The position numbers and the translations under genes were made by a program. The notes beneath the pieces were generated by a model. The model was not told where the DNA came from. It did not search any database and saw only the letters and a list, made by a program, of their open reading frames with translations. Below, piece after piece: positions 1 to 12,080 of a DNA stretch of 64,000 bases (the stretch's first letter is position 1; every line of letters starts with the position of its first letter). Source of the stretch: Tetrapyrgos nigripes (Eukaryota; Basidiomycota; Agaricomycetes; Agaricales; Campanellaceae); assembly GCA_013368315.1 (NCBI GenBank), contig JAACJM010000090.1, positions 186,001 to 250,000 of the forward strand. Reading direction: 5' to 3'.

Positions 1-194
1 TTGTTCATTGGAATGATGGTATCATGCTGCCCCAGACTCAAGGTCATCCTCTAGTAGCCAGTTGTAACGGGTGTTGCTGTCGAGGAGTGTGATAGCACTT
101 GATGTTGAAGGCCCTGCAATAGGCTGATTGTCAGAAGAGCCGGACTGAAAAACATCATCAGATATGGGTAAGGGAGGCTTCGGTTGGTTCCTAA

Positions 195-1513
195 GTCCAA
201 TAATATTGCGACCTCCATACAGTCGTCGACTTCAACTCGAGCGACACAACATACCAAGTCAAGGAGCGACTGTGAACGATATCTGATATTGATTGCATAA
301 ATAGCCCGTAGTTTCTGACGTCACTTATGAATAAATTTCCGCCACAACGGCTTGTGAGATTCTCGAGGTTTTTTGGGATTGCAGTCATACAGTGTCTTGC
401 ATAATTTTCTTGAGGTCGCGTTTTTTCGCACTTGTTTATTTGTATTTGATAGGTGATGGTATGATGTCATGAGAATCTCTACGTGTCATTGAGTAGTCAG
501 CTCGAGTCGCTGTTTCCTCGACTTCCTGCTCGTTTCCTGGTCATCGTCCAGCGCGCTTTGAGGAACAAATGAGTAGTTTGAATACGTATCCCTCCTTTAT
601 CTCCTTCAATGGCTGTGTGCCTGCATCCAACCAAAACTTGGCACTTTTCTGGCTACACTCTTCACATCTGGCACATTGTACTTTTCGGCGCCATCGTTGT
701 CCTGGCAGCCTCCTAGCCGACATGTTTTTAAACCCTCTGTGCAGAAATTACCCTTTTGCCACACCATGTTTGTGTCTCCGAACCTCGAGAATCTATCTCA
801 ACCTTCCGATGTCTGAATGCAAGGGCCCGCTTGGATTGGTAGGTCATTCTTAGATTAATCTCATTTCTTTTACCAACCGCCACCATTATAGATGGTGCTG
901 TCAATCCTCCAGTGGCATACAGGACCCACGAGCAAATTGATACTGTGTGGTCATTCCACATGCGATCTTGTATTTCGTCAAGATAAAGAGTCGGATTTTG
1001 CTGAAGAACAGATACAACATAGCCTTTGTCGTCCATGGTCAGCATGCAAGGTCGGCCTGCGTTGTTCGAAGATTTTTTGTACTCCGAGGTGTCAAGGTAT
1101 AGGTTAACAACATTGTGAACAGTAGTTGTGGAGCAGCCTGCGAGCTGAGCAACCTCGCCCACTTCTCGCCGCTCATTCAGATACCAGTGTACGATACGTT
1201 TCCGAAGATCAACGCTAAGAGGCATGAGGAAAAGAGATATATTGGTGTTGCTTCGAGTCGCCTCAGTCGCCTCGAGGAGATATTCGTGACATCATATGTA
1301 CGGAAGCGAACACCTGTCAAATACAAATAAACAAGTGCGAAAAAACGCGACCTCAAGAAAATTATGCAAAACAGGCAAAAGGAGTCGATTGCGCATTTTT
1401 TTCGCGATTTTTCGACTAAGTTTCGGCTATGCCAATTTTTTGGAGGTCATTCTTACCAAATCGGCTATATCTCTCAAACGGCTTGATGAATACAGCTCAA
1501 AATATTATTGGGA
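195..1513. mobile_element. Decayed Tc1/mariner-type transposon
   Basis: A long inverted repeat is visible: 397-455 is nearly identical to the reverse complement of 1311-1369, both reading TTGCATAATTTTCTTGAGG onward. Similarity continues inward through TATGATGTCA-like sequence. The outer limits are inferred from CCAATAATATT near 198-207 matching, inverted, AATATTATTGG near 1501-1511; the intervening outer arms differ, so the exact ends are uncertain. Between the arms lies a broken transposase fragment on the minus strand. No clean TA target duplication was resolved. Confidence 0.65.
728..1225 (-). pseudogene. Tc1/mariner transposase fragment (N-terminal helix-turn-helix)
   Basis: The first ~90 residues look like the paired-type HTH region of Tc1/mariner transposases: a start resembling PLSVDLRKRIVHWYL, then EVAQLAGCSTTTVHNVV as the recognition helices, then GRP followed by LQQNPTLYLDEIQ. 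This region would bind the element's terminal inverted repeats. After about residue 90 the similarity ends and I could not find the DDE/D catalytic domain in any frame downstream, to about position 540. The frame lies wholly between the inverted repeats at 397-455 and 1311-1369. It is best read as a dead transposase that lost its catalytic part. Confidence 0.6.
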
Positions 1514-2990
1514 CACCCTCTCAGTGAGATCTATCGATCCCGCATATCATCTGGGCCCAGGGAAATGGCCATCAAAGTTGATGACTTTGACTGTCCGCAA
1601 CTGTACGCATTCCCCCAATTTGTACACCTATACCAGAGCACAATCGATTGATGAGTCGTTGAGAACACTCTTAAGTGAAGAAACCATATTATCTTCTCTT
1701 CCTAGGCATTTTTGGTTACTAAATGGCAATCTGCACATCAGTATTTTGACAAATCTCTGGTCCGCTGGTGCCTGCCAAAATTTGGCGGGCGCCAGTGGAA
1801 ACCAGTTACCAGATGCTAAGCGAGCTTAAGCGACCAGCCAAGTCAAAACTCCCACCAGTAGAAATCTTAAATTGCGATGTGTGAAGCTTCCTCCCTGCTG
1901 ATGCCCTCTGTAAGATGTTAGAATACGTTGATATGTGTGTAAGACAATGTGTATGATAGGAATATAGGGCAGGATACAAGGGGAGGAAGATACATGCACG
2001 CAAAATTATGGGTACCAGCCGAACCAGTGGGAAAGTCCGCCAGAACTTTGTCAAAACACTGATGCACTTGATCAGCAACAATTGTGGCTGAAAGAATAAC
2101 CATCATTGTAAATTCTTGGGCATGTACAGTCCATACCGGTTCATTGTAGATGTATCAAGTGTGCATAAAATTACTTGAAAGTTGCTTTCTGGACCCAGAA
2201 AGCAACTGCGCCAAGTTGCTATATACATAGTTCGACACTAATTCAGTGATCATTCGCAGGTATGACACGTTCTGACTTGATGAACCATTTTAAATAGCAC
2301 CCAGAGGTCAAAGGATTTTACATGTATTAAGACTCAGCCGCAGATATTGGTGCCAAGTGTCACTATACGCCAGAGGGTGTAACAAGTGATGTATGTGTTT
2401 GAGTCTTTGGATAATCACTTTTCTGAAGTTTTTGCAACCAAGGTGGCTTTTAAAGCTCTGCCATTTTCAGACAGCTGTTTATGACTGGATACCTTTAGAT
2501 TACTGCTTTAACTGTTATTCAGCACATTTTCCCATTTTTTGGTGATTTCCAAAGCGCTGCATGATACTTCTAATCCAAGATGAACGTCCCAAATTGACCA
2601 TTTTATGACAGTTATGTATCAACATGCAAAAATATTGCGTATCACTAAAAAGATGGACACAAGAAATATTCTCAAGCTACAAATACATATCTACATCCTA
2701 TCCCGAACCTCTCCGAGGTGAAATATGCTCTGTTGTTTCAACGTGAAGCGAATTAAAGACCAAGATGGTGGGATAAGCGCCCAGAAAAAGCGTGGGAATA
2801 TGCCATAAAGGGTTCGACCTGTGTTCGACGTTAATTCGACGTTTATTCCGCAATTGGAACGTAACGCGTCAACCGCCAGCAAACTGCCAGCACAACTCTT
2901 GGCCGCCACTCGTTGTCCACTTTGCTCTAAAGACTCATGGGTACGACGATAGCCCCTTTATGGGTCCAATAATGTATGGGCGGATGCCCA
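1514..2990. other. Intergenic, no gene recognised
   Basis: Only short frames without recognisable motifs are present. Composition is ordinary to AT-rich. I see no convincing splice-linked coding sequence. Confidence 0.5.
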
Positions 2991-2994
2991 AGCA

Positions 2995-3400
2995 GGGCAG
3001 AAATATTCCCAGGGTGTGGTGGCCCCTGCCCACAGCATCCTTTTGGCAAACCCAACAGCAATCTCAGTATCTACCATTACTTACAGATGTACTAATGTAA
3101 TCTGTATAATAATACAGTGGTGTAGGGCAATATATATAGCAGCAATGGCGCACGTGCAAGGAGGGCGGAAATATTCCCACGCACGGATTAGCCCGAGCCC
3201 AAGCGCTTTCTGAATAACCCGAGCCTGCATCATTCGGCAGACCCAACAGCAAGCTCACTTTAACTTATGTACCATGATTTATAAATGTACTAGTGTAACT
3301 TTTGAAACAATACAGTAGTAGGGAAAAATACGATATAGTAGCAACGGCGGGCGCGCAAGGAGTTCCCGCGCACAAGCGTTTTCCGAATAACCCGAGCCAG
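2995..3400. repeat. Two to three diverged tandem units of ~170-195 bp
   Basis: The unit starts with G(C/G)AGAAATATTCCC at about 2998 and again at about 3167. It contains CCCAACAGCAA, a TGTACTA-TGTAA stretch, an AATACAGT-GTAG stretch, a TAGCAGCAATGGCG-like stretch, then GCAAGGAG. A third partial unit, with GCGCACAAGCG and CCGAATAACCCGAGCC, follows at about 3363. Further on, CGTGTCGAGAATACGG occurs twice (about 3526 and 3557). Function unknown. Confidence 0.55.
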
Positions 3401-4665
3401 TGCAGCCTGGTGCCGAGCTACGCCTAAGATGGCATTTTCCGGTTTGGGATACTGGTATACCGGTAGGCATATTTCCGATGTAATCCGAAAGAGGTGGATT
3501 TTGACCGAATAGTCCGAATAAGGTCACGTGTCGAGAATACGGCAGACTGAGGCCGCGTGTCGAGAATACGGTAATATTCGAATTACCCAGACCTCCCAGC
3601 TAGACGTATCACACCCAAAACGGTAGGACGCTGCCCTAGGCCATTCCGCGCCAGAGGAGCCATAGTGGGTTGTTGAAAAAGCCACAGCCTGGTGGTTGAT
3701 ACACCGTTTTAACTTTTTACAAAGGTATGCTGGTGCTTATATCCATGCATTTTTGTAAAACTTTTATAAAATTTTAGTGTTTTGGCCTCGAGAGGTACAT
3801 ACAAATTAGGTATACAATGTACATACGTTTCCATGGACGAGTCTACTGTCCCACGGAGTGAAAGGTTGACCATTGCGGACCCATGTCACTGTCAAGGACT
3901 CAGACTAAAGAGGATTCAAGCCAAGCATGCCTACATACATACATGTATATACATGAATTTGGATTCTACAATGAACACTTTGAATCCTACATAAATCAAT
4001 GGGGGGACCCACAAGGTCATAGTGGGACTTGTTATAATAGTAGAGTGTCAGTGTCAGCCTGAGCAAGTGCGAGGTGCATCGCCCAAGCACTTTCCGATGT
4101 CGGGCCCAACTGCCTTTCGATTCCTGGTAAGGTTTCACCTTCAAAGCTCCGGACATTGATGAAAAGGACGGCAGTTGCTGCCAGCTCTGAACAAAGAATG
4201 GTGGCAGACCACATGTATGGAGAATCACCGTTGGTGTGAAGGAAGAAGGGGTTGTGAAGACGCACGACATTTTACTCGTTTTCATCCTGTGACGAGGTAC
4301 CCCGTGGTCTCGTGCATAGCAGTATATCCGTGTCCTGTTGTTATTCGTGTTCGTGTGAGGGAGGCGAAGAGGAAGAATCCAAACATATAGTAGCGAATTG
4401 GTAGCGAACAGAGTACAGGTCGGGGTGGTTGCACCCAAAGACGTAGCAGACAAAACAGAGGATGCCGACGTCTCAAACGTATGCGTAACCCATACTTACT
4501 GATACCCAAAACTCTCTGGTTAAACCATTCTTGTTCGACTAGTATAACGTTTTGAGCAAGCGCTACGGCGCTAGATTGTTGTAATTGAAGCCGGCCCTCA
4601 AGTAAGGAACAAACGTGTTGACGTCATTTGCGCGCCTTCTTTTGCAGCGAGACGTTGGCCAATTC
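3401..4665. other. No gene identified
   Basis: Two overlapping minus-strand frames (3905-4453 and 4032-4265) are open but have no recognisable motif, and I could not build a spliced model. The 4032-4265 frame has fairly protein-like composition but remains unassigned. Confidence 0.35.
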
Positions 4666-5410
4666 TTATGTGAGTTGTGTCTTTGTCTGCTCTTTCCGAC
4701 TGTCCTTCCACTTCATCTTCCTCTCGACACCCACACGTGTCCAATCCGCATAAGCAGTTACACTCAGAACCACCCACCCCATTAGCAACTCTTCCGCATA
4801 TCCCCCCGTTCGGGTCTCCTGCTGCTTCTTCTGCTTATAGGAAGGAGGAGGTTGGGTAGCCGCATCAACTTCGTCAAGTCTTCTCCTAATCCAAACATGG
4901 TGTACGAATGATTTGAGAGTTGTCTTCTTGCGGATATTGGGCAAGAATGGGATGAAAGGGCGAGAACTGGTGAGGGTCTTCAGAGTTTTTTTGGTTGTAT
5001 TTTCCTTGTCTCTTCTTACCCTTTCGTCTTCGTTCTCTTTCTTTTTACCTTCGGACGTTTTGGTGTTTGGTCCTTGCGTTTCCTCCATCTTTTCTCCCTT
5101 CCATTACCTAGTTTATACCCATCCCTCTACCCAACCCATTGCCTACTGATATCCTGTCCTCGCATCCTCGTCCTCTCGTATCCATTGATATTATGTCCTC
5201 TCCCTCATATCCGTATCTTTTCCTGTTTCCCATTTCCCGTTTCCTCGTTTCTTTTCATTCCGTTTCATTCCCCTTTTCTTTTTCCCTTTTCCCTTTTCCC
5301 TTTTCTATGTTGCCGTTTCCTTATTCTTCCTTCTATCTTCTATTATTCTGATTGTTCTCATCATTCTCGTTGTCTATGGCGTATGCTAACCACCTCACCC
5401 TTCTAGCTCT
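4666..5410. other. Pyrimidine-rich (plus-strand C/T) stretch
   Basis: The plus strand is dominated by TTCC, TCTT and CCTT runs, densest at 5200-5340. Such CT-rich tracts are common upstream of transcription starts in basidiomycetes. Long frames on both strands here are low-complexity and are taken as by-products of composition. No downstream gene could be established. Confidence 0.4.
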
Positions 5411-6498
5411 GCTCTCCTAATACCTCTTTCTCACTCCTCTCGCTCTTGAATACCAACCAACACCTATCGTTACCTCTCCTCATCTCCCAGGAATCAAAAT
5501 TCCTCAGCGGCTTCGGCTTCGAATATGTATACCTCTATTCGTTGTATTCGCTCTACACACTGTCATTAGGATTTAGAAGCTGCTTTTCCCGATGACGAAA
5601 ACACCACAACCAACTTGAAGTTATGGAGCCCATGACTCCGAGTCTGACTCCTGAGCGAGATATTTGGAGATTTATTGGTACTGGTACTGGGGGTGGGGCG
5701 TTTGAATTTGGATTTGTTCGGTTTGGATAAGTAAGTTCAGGCTTATATCTTCCTTCTTTTCTTTAACATATTTCGAATCATCTAATACTTACTTGGTTAT
5801 GAAACCCTCTCCTCGATTCAATCTATCTTACATTTACATTGACGATATTGGCGTTACTATATCCTGGGCAGTAGATATTTACTACTTGTTGTAACCCAGT
5901 CTTCGCATCTTTTCCTCTAAATCACATTTTTCTTGGGGGAGCGATCCCCGGTTTGGTCTGTACCTCTGCGAGTTGCACGAGGATATTTGGAGGCTGAGTC
6001 AGGCGTCAAAGTCAACTCTCTGAAGTTCTAATGTAGGACCTAGTCAGGCATCCACACCCGTGTCGTCTCCTGTATCTTCATGCACATTCTTCTCTGGCAT
6101 CAGGTGTACCTTCGTCCACACAAAACCTTATGATTCACCCACTCAACAGGCGCACTATAGAAGCCAATCATTCTTCCATACACTCCGCTGCAATTGTACT
6201 GAGCGCCTCGGTAACGTTCTTGTCATTACCTGGTCTGGATTGGATTTCGTGTATAGTGGGATTTGCAGTGATTATTCTTGCTGGATTTTCTATAGTGTTG
6301 ACTGTCTTGACCCTGTTCACTATGCATCCTTATATTCTGTGGGCCGCTTGTTTATTCCCAAAAAATACAATTCAAGTAGATTTGACCGTCTTCCTGTGAA
6401 ATCATCTGTGACTCTTTCATGCAGTCATACAATACTCTACAGAAATTATTCAGTATGTAGTATGAATCATCTGTAATTATACATTTTTATTCACAAAA
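5411..6498. other. No confirmed gene; a 35-codon ORF at 5623
   Basis: A short plus-strand frame opens at 5623 (starting MEPMTPSLTPERDIWRF) and ends after 35 codons, immediately before a GTAAGT. It could be an upstream ORF or an exon of an unknown transcript following the CT-rich tract. Nothing else is recognisable apart from the small frame at 6130-6399. Confidence 0.25.
6130..6399 (+). CDS. Possible small membrane protein (89 aa), unrecognised
   Basis: The frame encodes 89 residues. Residues ~20-60 form two adjacent hydrophobic stretches (AAIVLSASVTFLSLPGL and CIVGFAVIILAGFSIVLTVL), suggesting one or two membrane segments. I do not recognise the family. It overlaps a longer frame (6060-6476) in another phase that looks less protein-like. 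There is no conserved motif and no splice evidence, so it may be chance. It ends just before the Helentron-like element that starts at 6499. Confidence 0.2.
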   Translation: MIHPLNRRTIEANHSSIHSAAIVLSASVTFLSLPGLDWISCIVGFAVIILAGFSIVLTVLTLFTMHPYILWAACLFPKNTIQVDLTVFL

Positions 6499-7142
6499 TT
6501 ACGAGGCCGAATGAAATGAGGCTGAGTTTATTATACTCGGATCCTGCTTGTGGCTATGTTTAAACGGTCTCGTCTATCCGTCTGATAAACGGGTTGGACT
6601 GAATTTATCTGTGTGGCTGTGTTAATACCTTTCCTTCCATGAAACGTATATAAGCCCGTTCTCCTTATTGAGAGCTAACATGCCACTTTTCGCCTGCTCA
6701 TTCCAATATCTTCCTCCGTCGATGCACCGGGGACTCCAGTAACGCGTTATGTTCACTCATTCACAGAGCTGCTTTGAATTTTTTGTCTGTCTCCCAGTGC
6801 GTTGCATTTTTCTCCATTTCATGTTTTACTTGTAATTCAATACCTTCCTCAGTTCCAGCTGCCAAAGCTGCTTTGACTCTTCAAGGTATCCTTCAAAGCC
6901 AGTGCTTCAACAGGTGCATCTATATATCTTTTAGCACCTGTTCTCTCGTGGCTTAAATGATGTCTCCTCTCATCTCTCATACTTATATCAATCATTCTCT
7001 AAAGGTAGCACTTCACTGCCTTTCTCTATCTCTTCTCATTGTATCATACAAGTGAGTGGCATTTAGAGCTGACTGAGGTATCTGAATGGGGTAGGATGAA
7101 TGGAGACGGCCTCGTTCTCGCCACGCGCAGCGTTGGCCCACA
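6499..7142 (+). mobile_element. Non-autonomous Helentron-like element (644 bp)
   Basis: The 5' end reads TTACGAGGCC at 6499-6508. The 3' end at 7108-7142 reads GGCCTCGT, then a hairpin region (GCCACGCGCAGCGTTGGC), then CCACA. These are the two signatures shared with the Rep-helicase-bearing element at 12535-20905: a 5' terminal motif, its inverted copy set inward at the 3' side, and a 3' hairpin. No helicase is encoded, so movement would depend on an autonomous relative. Confidence 0.5.
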
Positions 7143-7289
7143 GCCCTTTCATGCATAACTATGCATCTTTTGCATGAAGGTGCACCTGAGGCTTTTCCTG
7201 ATGGCATGTGCCCATATACTTACAGACTGAGATATCACTGTTAAAAAGTGTCGAATTCGGAGTCATGACTTGTATGGTTTTTTGGCAAG

Positions 7290-7640
7290 TAATCAGCGTC
7301 AACCCCCAAATACCCGGTACCAGCGCCTTCACTACGAGATGCTTCCCCGCATTCGCTCCTTTAAGCTGGCATAAAACCTCCATAAACTCCCGAGATTTCT
7401 TCTTCATATGTCCAAGGTGGTCCTCAGCAGTAGTAACGATGAATCCTAAAGGATACTCTCGATAGTCGAGCTGAACCAAGAGCAATTGCTTCTTATTGGG
7501 TACCTGGTTGGTGAAGTTTATCGCCCTTTTTTACGATCATGGAGCGGATATCGTTGGAGAGGAAACCTTGGACTGTATGACGGATCCATGGGAGGATGTA
7601 TGGTCTGTCCTTTAGAGGTATGAGTGACATTGTTCAGGAG
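7290..7640 (-). pseudogene. Coding-like fragment, family not recognised
   Basis: Two adjacent minus-strand frames have protein-like composition. The upstream one (about 7640-7505) reads through PYILPWIRHTVQGF. The next (about 7530-7280) contains LDYREYPLGFIVTTAEDH and GKHLVVKALVPG. The first stops as the second opens, and no clean intron reconciles them, so I read this as a frame-broken remnant. It lies just downstream of the intact FAD-oxidase gene on the same strand. Function unknown. Confidence 0.3.
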
Positions 7641-7836
7641 GATCACAGACTTAGTGGGTGGTGTAGCAGAGCTAAACAAGCACGTATAGATAGATAGATA
7701 CATCTACTAATTTATGAATAGCTTGTACAGCAAGGAATACTAGAGTAGAATGGAACGAGCGATTAGGACAGAAGGTAAAGAACGTGCAATAAGTCGCGTA
7801 GAGCATGCAAGTACAGAAGAAAAAAAGAATCTACAC

Positions 7837-9825
7837 TCAAGTGCGCCTACAATTCAAAGAGCTGTCCCAGTCCTCGGAGCCTACTCCGGATGCAACTATG
7901 AAAAGCCCCGTCGGGTCATATGTATCCTTGATACACTTCAAGCGTTCATAATGGTCCCCAAAAAAGGTGTGTTGTGGATTGGGTTCATACATGGATGCCT
8001 AAGGACAAAGAAGGAATCTTCAGTATGCGAAGACGACGAATAGTCCCAAACCACAAGCTAGAAACGAACCTCATTCAAGTAAGTCCCACCACCTGGAGCT
8101 AAGCTCTCCAAAACGGCCAAATCGTTCTTGAGTTTTTCTTGAATAACACGATACTCATCCACCGTCACGCCCTCCTCCCACATAGCTGCAGAATACATAA
8201 GCGCATTTGCGTTGCGCCAAGCAGGGTTTACTCCAGCAGAGTCTGGGTGAATTTGGGAAACTTTGCCACCGGCGACGTTACTGTCAATGTGGCAGGTCAG
8301 TATCTTGCTCCAACTTTGAGAGATGATACGCACAAGAACAAGAGAGGGCGCATACTCATCATAACATCAACCAGATGCTCGTGATCATCGAACGTCTCTC
8401 GGGAGACTAAACGTGTAACCAGTTCCTCGTTGATACCCTCTTGGGGATCAAGAGATCCAAAGAAGGCTTGGTAGAAACTATTAAAGCCGTCAAAGGGAAT
8501 CATCTGTGTGACGACATCTTCTTGCACATTACGAACAAAATCTAGGAATGGAGCGAGAGTCACATTGGCATCGGCCAAAGAGACATCAGGTGCGGCAAAT
8601 AAAATGGTAAAGTTTGCGACGGCGCCAGGCATTCCTAGGTATAGGTATGCCCCCCATCCCGCATCTGAAAGACCAGGCCAAAGCTTAACGTATTCAGTGA
8701 GGACATCTTTCGTGACAGCAGACGAGATATTGCAGAAGACAGAGGTGGCGGTCAAAGGAGAGATGTCGTGTGTGCGATATGTGACGGAGGTTACGACGCC
8801 ATATGTGCCTCCACCTCCACCTCTTACCGCCCAGAACAGATCGGAATTGAGGTAAGAGTTGGCCTTGAGATTCTCCCCGGAAGCGGTGACGATTTCAAAT
8901 TGAACAACATTGTCAACACCTAGAGAAGTTTTGCGATAAGTGGTAAGTTGCAGATGAGCCTGAAAAAAGGGTATTCACCAAGTCCATGCTGAGGCGAAAT
9001 TACACTATGTCCGCCGCCTTGCATCCATCCGCCGGCAGCACCAACTGAGGCTCCAGGAGTTATACCTCCGACAATGACACGGCCGTTTGCATGAGCAGCA
9101 TCGTACGCTTCATACCATTGGACTCCAGCCTCTAGAGTAAGTACTATTCTGAACGTTAGAGGTAATTCTATATGTAGCTTAATGGGTAGTCACCGTTGTA
9201 TGTTTCATTCTCCGGAGCACCCTCGGGAATGAAAGATGGACTAGCAGTGATGTTCTTCAGATGATGGGTCCATATCATGAAAGCACCTCTAGCCGTGCTT
9301 CGGCCTAGATAGTCATGGCTGAATAGGAATCAACGTATTGAAACGACAGCCAAAGTACATCAATGCTTACCCAGTATTGTGGACAACAACACGAAGATCA
9401 TGGTCTGCTGCAAATTTTACAGCAGCCTGAACATCCTCCACGGTACGAGCATCTACGCCAATCGTAGGAACACTTCCCTGTTCGCATGGAATGCCGAGGT
9501 TTGTGTTGAGATAGCACGCCTCAATCGTTCCATTTGGGAAGATGAAGGTCTCGAAGTTGGGAGCTTGCATAGCGCCTGCTTGGTCTGAACGCCATGTGCC
9601 GGTGAAAGTGTTCGTTCGAACTTCTGTGCAATTTCCAGAAGGGTTGGATTCAGGATAGCATGCGGACTCGGGAGGCACTGGGTAAATCAGTGGCTGAGAA
9701 AGTGTTGACTCGAGTTGGGCAAAATCGTACTCGGTGGGCCAGCAGCGTTGTCCATGAAGACAACGACATCTAGGTTTGCTGAGCACACCGGATACTAACA
9801 ATGCTAGCCACCAGACACTTTTCAT
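7837..9825 (-). CDS. Secreted FAD-linked oxidase, berberine-bridge-enzyme type, 563 aa
   Basis: Six exons (9825-9371, 9318-9194, 9131-8979, 8919-8334, 8280-8070, 7998-7837) join in phase through 52-71 bp GT..AG introns. The start is MKSVWWLALLVSGVLS, a signal peptide, so secretion is likely. An FAD-binding (PCMH) domain follows: TIGVDARTVEDVQAAVKFA, then HNTGHDYLGRS (~150-160), whose histidine is the likely covalent FAD attachment site, then GGWMQGGGHS. After exon 3 joins exon 4 comes SPQHGLGVDNVVQFEIVTA, then GGGGGTYGVVTS. The last exon carries a BBE domain, YEPNPQHTFFGDHY. The family oxidises varied small molecules with O2; the substrate here is unknown. I see no second cysteine for bicovalent FAD. 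No frame breaks were found, unlike the dead relative at 12081-12531 and 23181-23681. Confidence 0.9.
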
Positions 9826-10430
9826 GACGAGTAGGGAGACCTGTGAGGCATTCAATGTTCATGGCTCTGCCTTTATAGGAACTTGATCTGACTACAGTAT
9901 TCCGGAAACGAAGGAAGTTGGAAGGCCCTTGCGGATTTGACACATAGACAGACTACTTGCATGGGGCCGGGCCTGGGCGCAAGCGGTGGCAGATCTGTCC
10001 GATTCATATGTACCAAATTAATACTAATAGCTGATTCTGCCGAGATTCTACGGGCAGGAGTTAGAGAGCCAGAATCGGCTACTAGGATCCGTCAGTAGCG
10101 TTGCGCTGAGCCGAGTGCGCTCACGCCATGAGTTCCGCTCGAGCTCAACTATCACTCGGATCACAGCGGCACCGGGATATGACTTCATAGTCATGGCATG
10201 ATGTTGTTCTCAAGCTGGGATAGGGGCCCCGGTAACTGCTTTCTATCATAACTGTCACGTGATTGATAACATGAGCTAACGCAATGTGTGACTTTCCGGT
10301 GGTCTTTCGCTTGACGGATAAATTGATGTTTTTGGTGTGAAAGTGGCTACGTGGGTAGTTTGGTAGCAGAAGGGTCATCATACAGTGTCCGAGAGAGTCA
10401 TGATAGATATAGAGTCTGTACTTAACCCAT
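9826..10430. other. Upstream region of the FAD-oxidase gene
   Basis: No gene is recognised. This interval includes the promoter of the minus-strand oxidase. No clear TATA or operator motif could be assigned. Confidence 0.4.
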
Positions 10431-10847
10431 CTACCTAGATAGTATGCAAAAAAAAATTTTCAAGACCCCAATGTTGAGGAAGAAGTTGTAACATCCTTGC
10501 ATAGAAAAGTTTAATGGAACGGAGGATTGATCCCAGGCTTGGAGAAAGGGTGTCGGTAGTGTGGGTGGAGAAATGGAGGGGATTGTAGGGACGGGTCGGT
10601 TTGATAGGGAAGACGAAGAAGGATTTGACGGGGACGAAGTGGATGTAAAGGAGGAAGGAGTAGGGAAGGAAATGGCTATACTTTCTTCATCTGAACCGCA
10701 CTCGGATGCCGCTTGTGCAGACCAAATAACGACGACTCTTCTACCTTCCGGTCCCCTACAGCTAAATCCAACACGACCGGATGGCGTACCCACCTCGTAC
10801 TCGCTGCCATGAGGATGAGTAGGAGTGGTATAAGTAAAGACGGCCAT
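10431..10847 (-). CDS. Hypothetical Ser/Pro-rich protein (138 aa), doubtful
   Basis: The frame begins with ATG at 10847 and encodes a protein-like N-terminus (HPHGSEYEVGTPSGRVGFSC), then a low-complexity Ser/Pro/Thr region, then a hydrophobic tail. No domain is recognised. The opposite strand is open too (10561-10812), so the signal is weak. The true end may be altered by an unseen intron. Confidence 0.3.
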   Translation of the reverse strand: MAVFTYTTPTHPHGSEYEVGTPSGRVGFSCRGPEGRRVVVIWSAQAASECGSDEESIAISFPTPSSFTSTSSPSNPSSSSLSNRPVPTIPSISPPTLPTPFLQAWDQSSVPLNFSMQGCYNFFLNIGVLKIFFCILSR

Positions 10848-12080
10848 AGACGGCGTCGTTTCGTCGTATCCGTATTACCCGCATCATGGCAGAAGACGGG
10901 AACGGGTAGCCATCTTCAAGTAAAAAAGCCTTGGACCCAAACGACGGGGTATGGAATGATGGAGAAGAGGGTAAGGTCGGTGGAGGGGTAGTCGGAGAGA
11001 GTAACATCGTTTTTTCCTGTGCAATGTAAAATCTAAGAAACGAACGACTTTTTGTCAGAAACAAGCCAGGAACAAATACGATAGTCTGATACATCTATCA
11101 GGCCTTTGAATAAGAAAAGGACACTAGACCGTCCAAAAGTCTCTGCCTCCTTAGCCCGAATCTTCGCTAACAAACCAGCTTCATTGTACGGTCACAAGAG
11201 TGTCAGGAAAGTCAGGAAACGAGTCCATGACCTGACGTCAACCGCAACTTAAGGGCCGGTTTCTGGTTCTCTTCTCCGCTGCAAATGCACGCCGAGAAGA
11301 TGCATTGATGTCGATTCAGTGATCATTTCCAGTCATTGACATAGCGGCTTGCCGCTTTGGAGACCTCCGAATTCGGAAATATGTGATACTTCCGTCTCCT
11401 CCTCCAATCAACGATCAGATTGCAAATTAGATCATTGAGCTGCCGTCCAGACGATTAGGAGCATGTCCAGGAGTGCTGAAGTTTCAGCAGATGCTCCTGG
11501 AACATAAGTACCCTCTGATTCGTCGTTGATGGGTCTAGAACCCATCCTACCTGCCTGCCAGCCTGCCTCGAGTCCGAAATTTTTCGGTACGTTATCATTG
11601 CCTGCCTGCCTAATCATCGTATTGATGATACCTTCCTCAGAAACATTCGTGAATTATCTTGACAGTACATTCACTGTCCGTCCTCGCATCTTCACGAATT
11701 TTCTGAGGTAACTATTATTCATATTGAAGCATATTCAAGTATCTAACGAGTTACGCTCTATCTGCAGTTCATAGCCTTATCCGAGCCGTCTCCACTTTTC
11801 TCTGACCCGGTTGGCCTATACCCCTTGATGTGAATCATATGGAAGATATTGGAGGAACGCCTACGATAGCTAGAGTATCCAGAAACATACTAACGGATCG
11901 CGGCAATGTCGTCAAATTCGTCATCACTCAGCACCACAGCCTTCGTCGATAACGGATACAAACTTGATACAAACATAGGTTCCATTCTGAGCGAAAGTCT
12001 TGTGAACTTGGTGCGATGCCAAAGATATGATAATGATCAGTAACAGTAGTATACTCATAAAATTTGGCAAGATTTCTTAC
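10848..12080. other. No gene identified
   Basis: Only short frames without motifs. Near 11550-11610 the word CCTGCCTGCC recurs. The stretch just below 12080 may hold the rest of the dead FAD-oxidase gene, but the expected glycine-rich continuation after its last visible exon is absent. Confidence 0.4.

Noticed and set aside
1296..1829. Plus-strand 177-codon frame
   Set aside because: It starts within the mariner inverted repeat, crosses the presumed element end and shows no motif.
3905..4453. Minus-strand 182-codon frame as a gene
   Set aside because: Composition is irregular, several other frames are open in the same place, and no motif or splice support was found.
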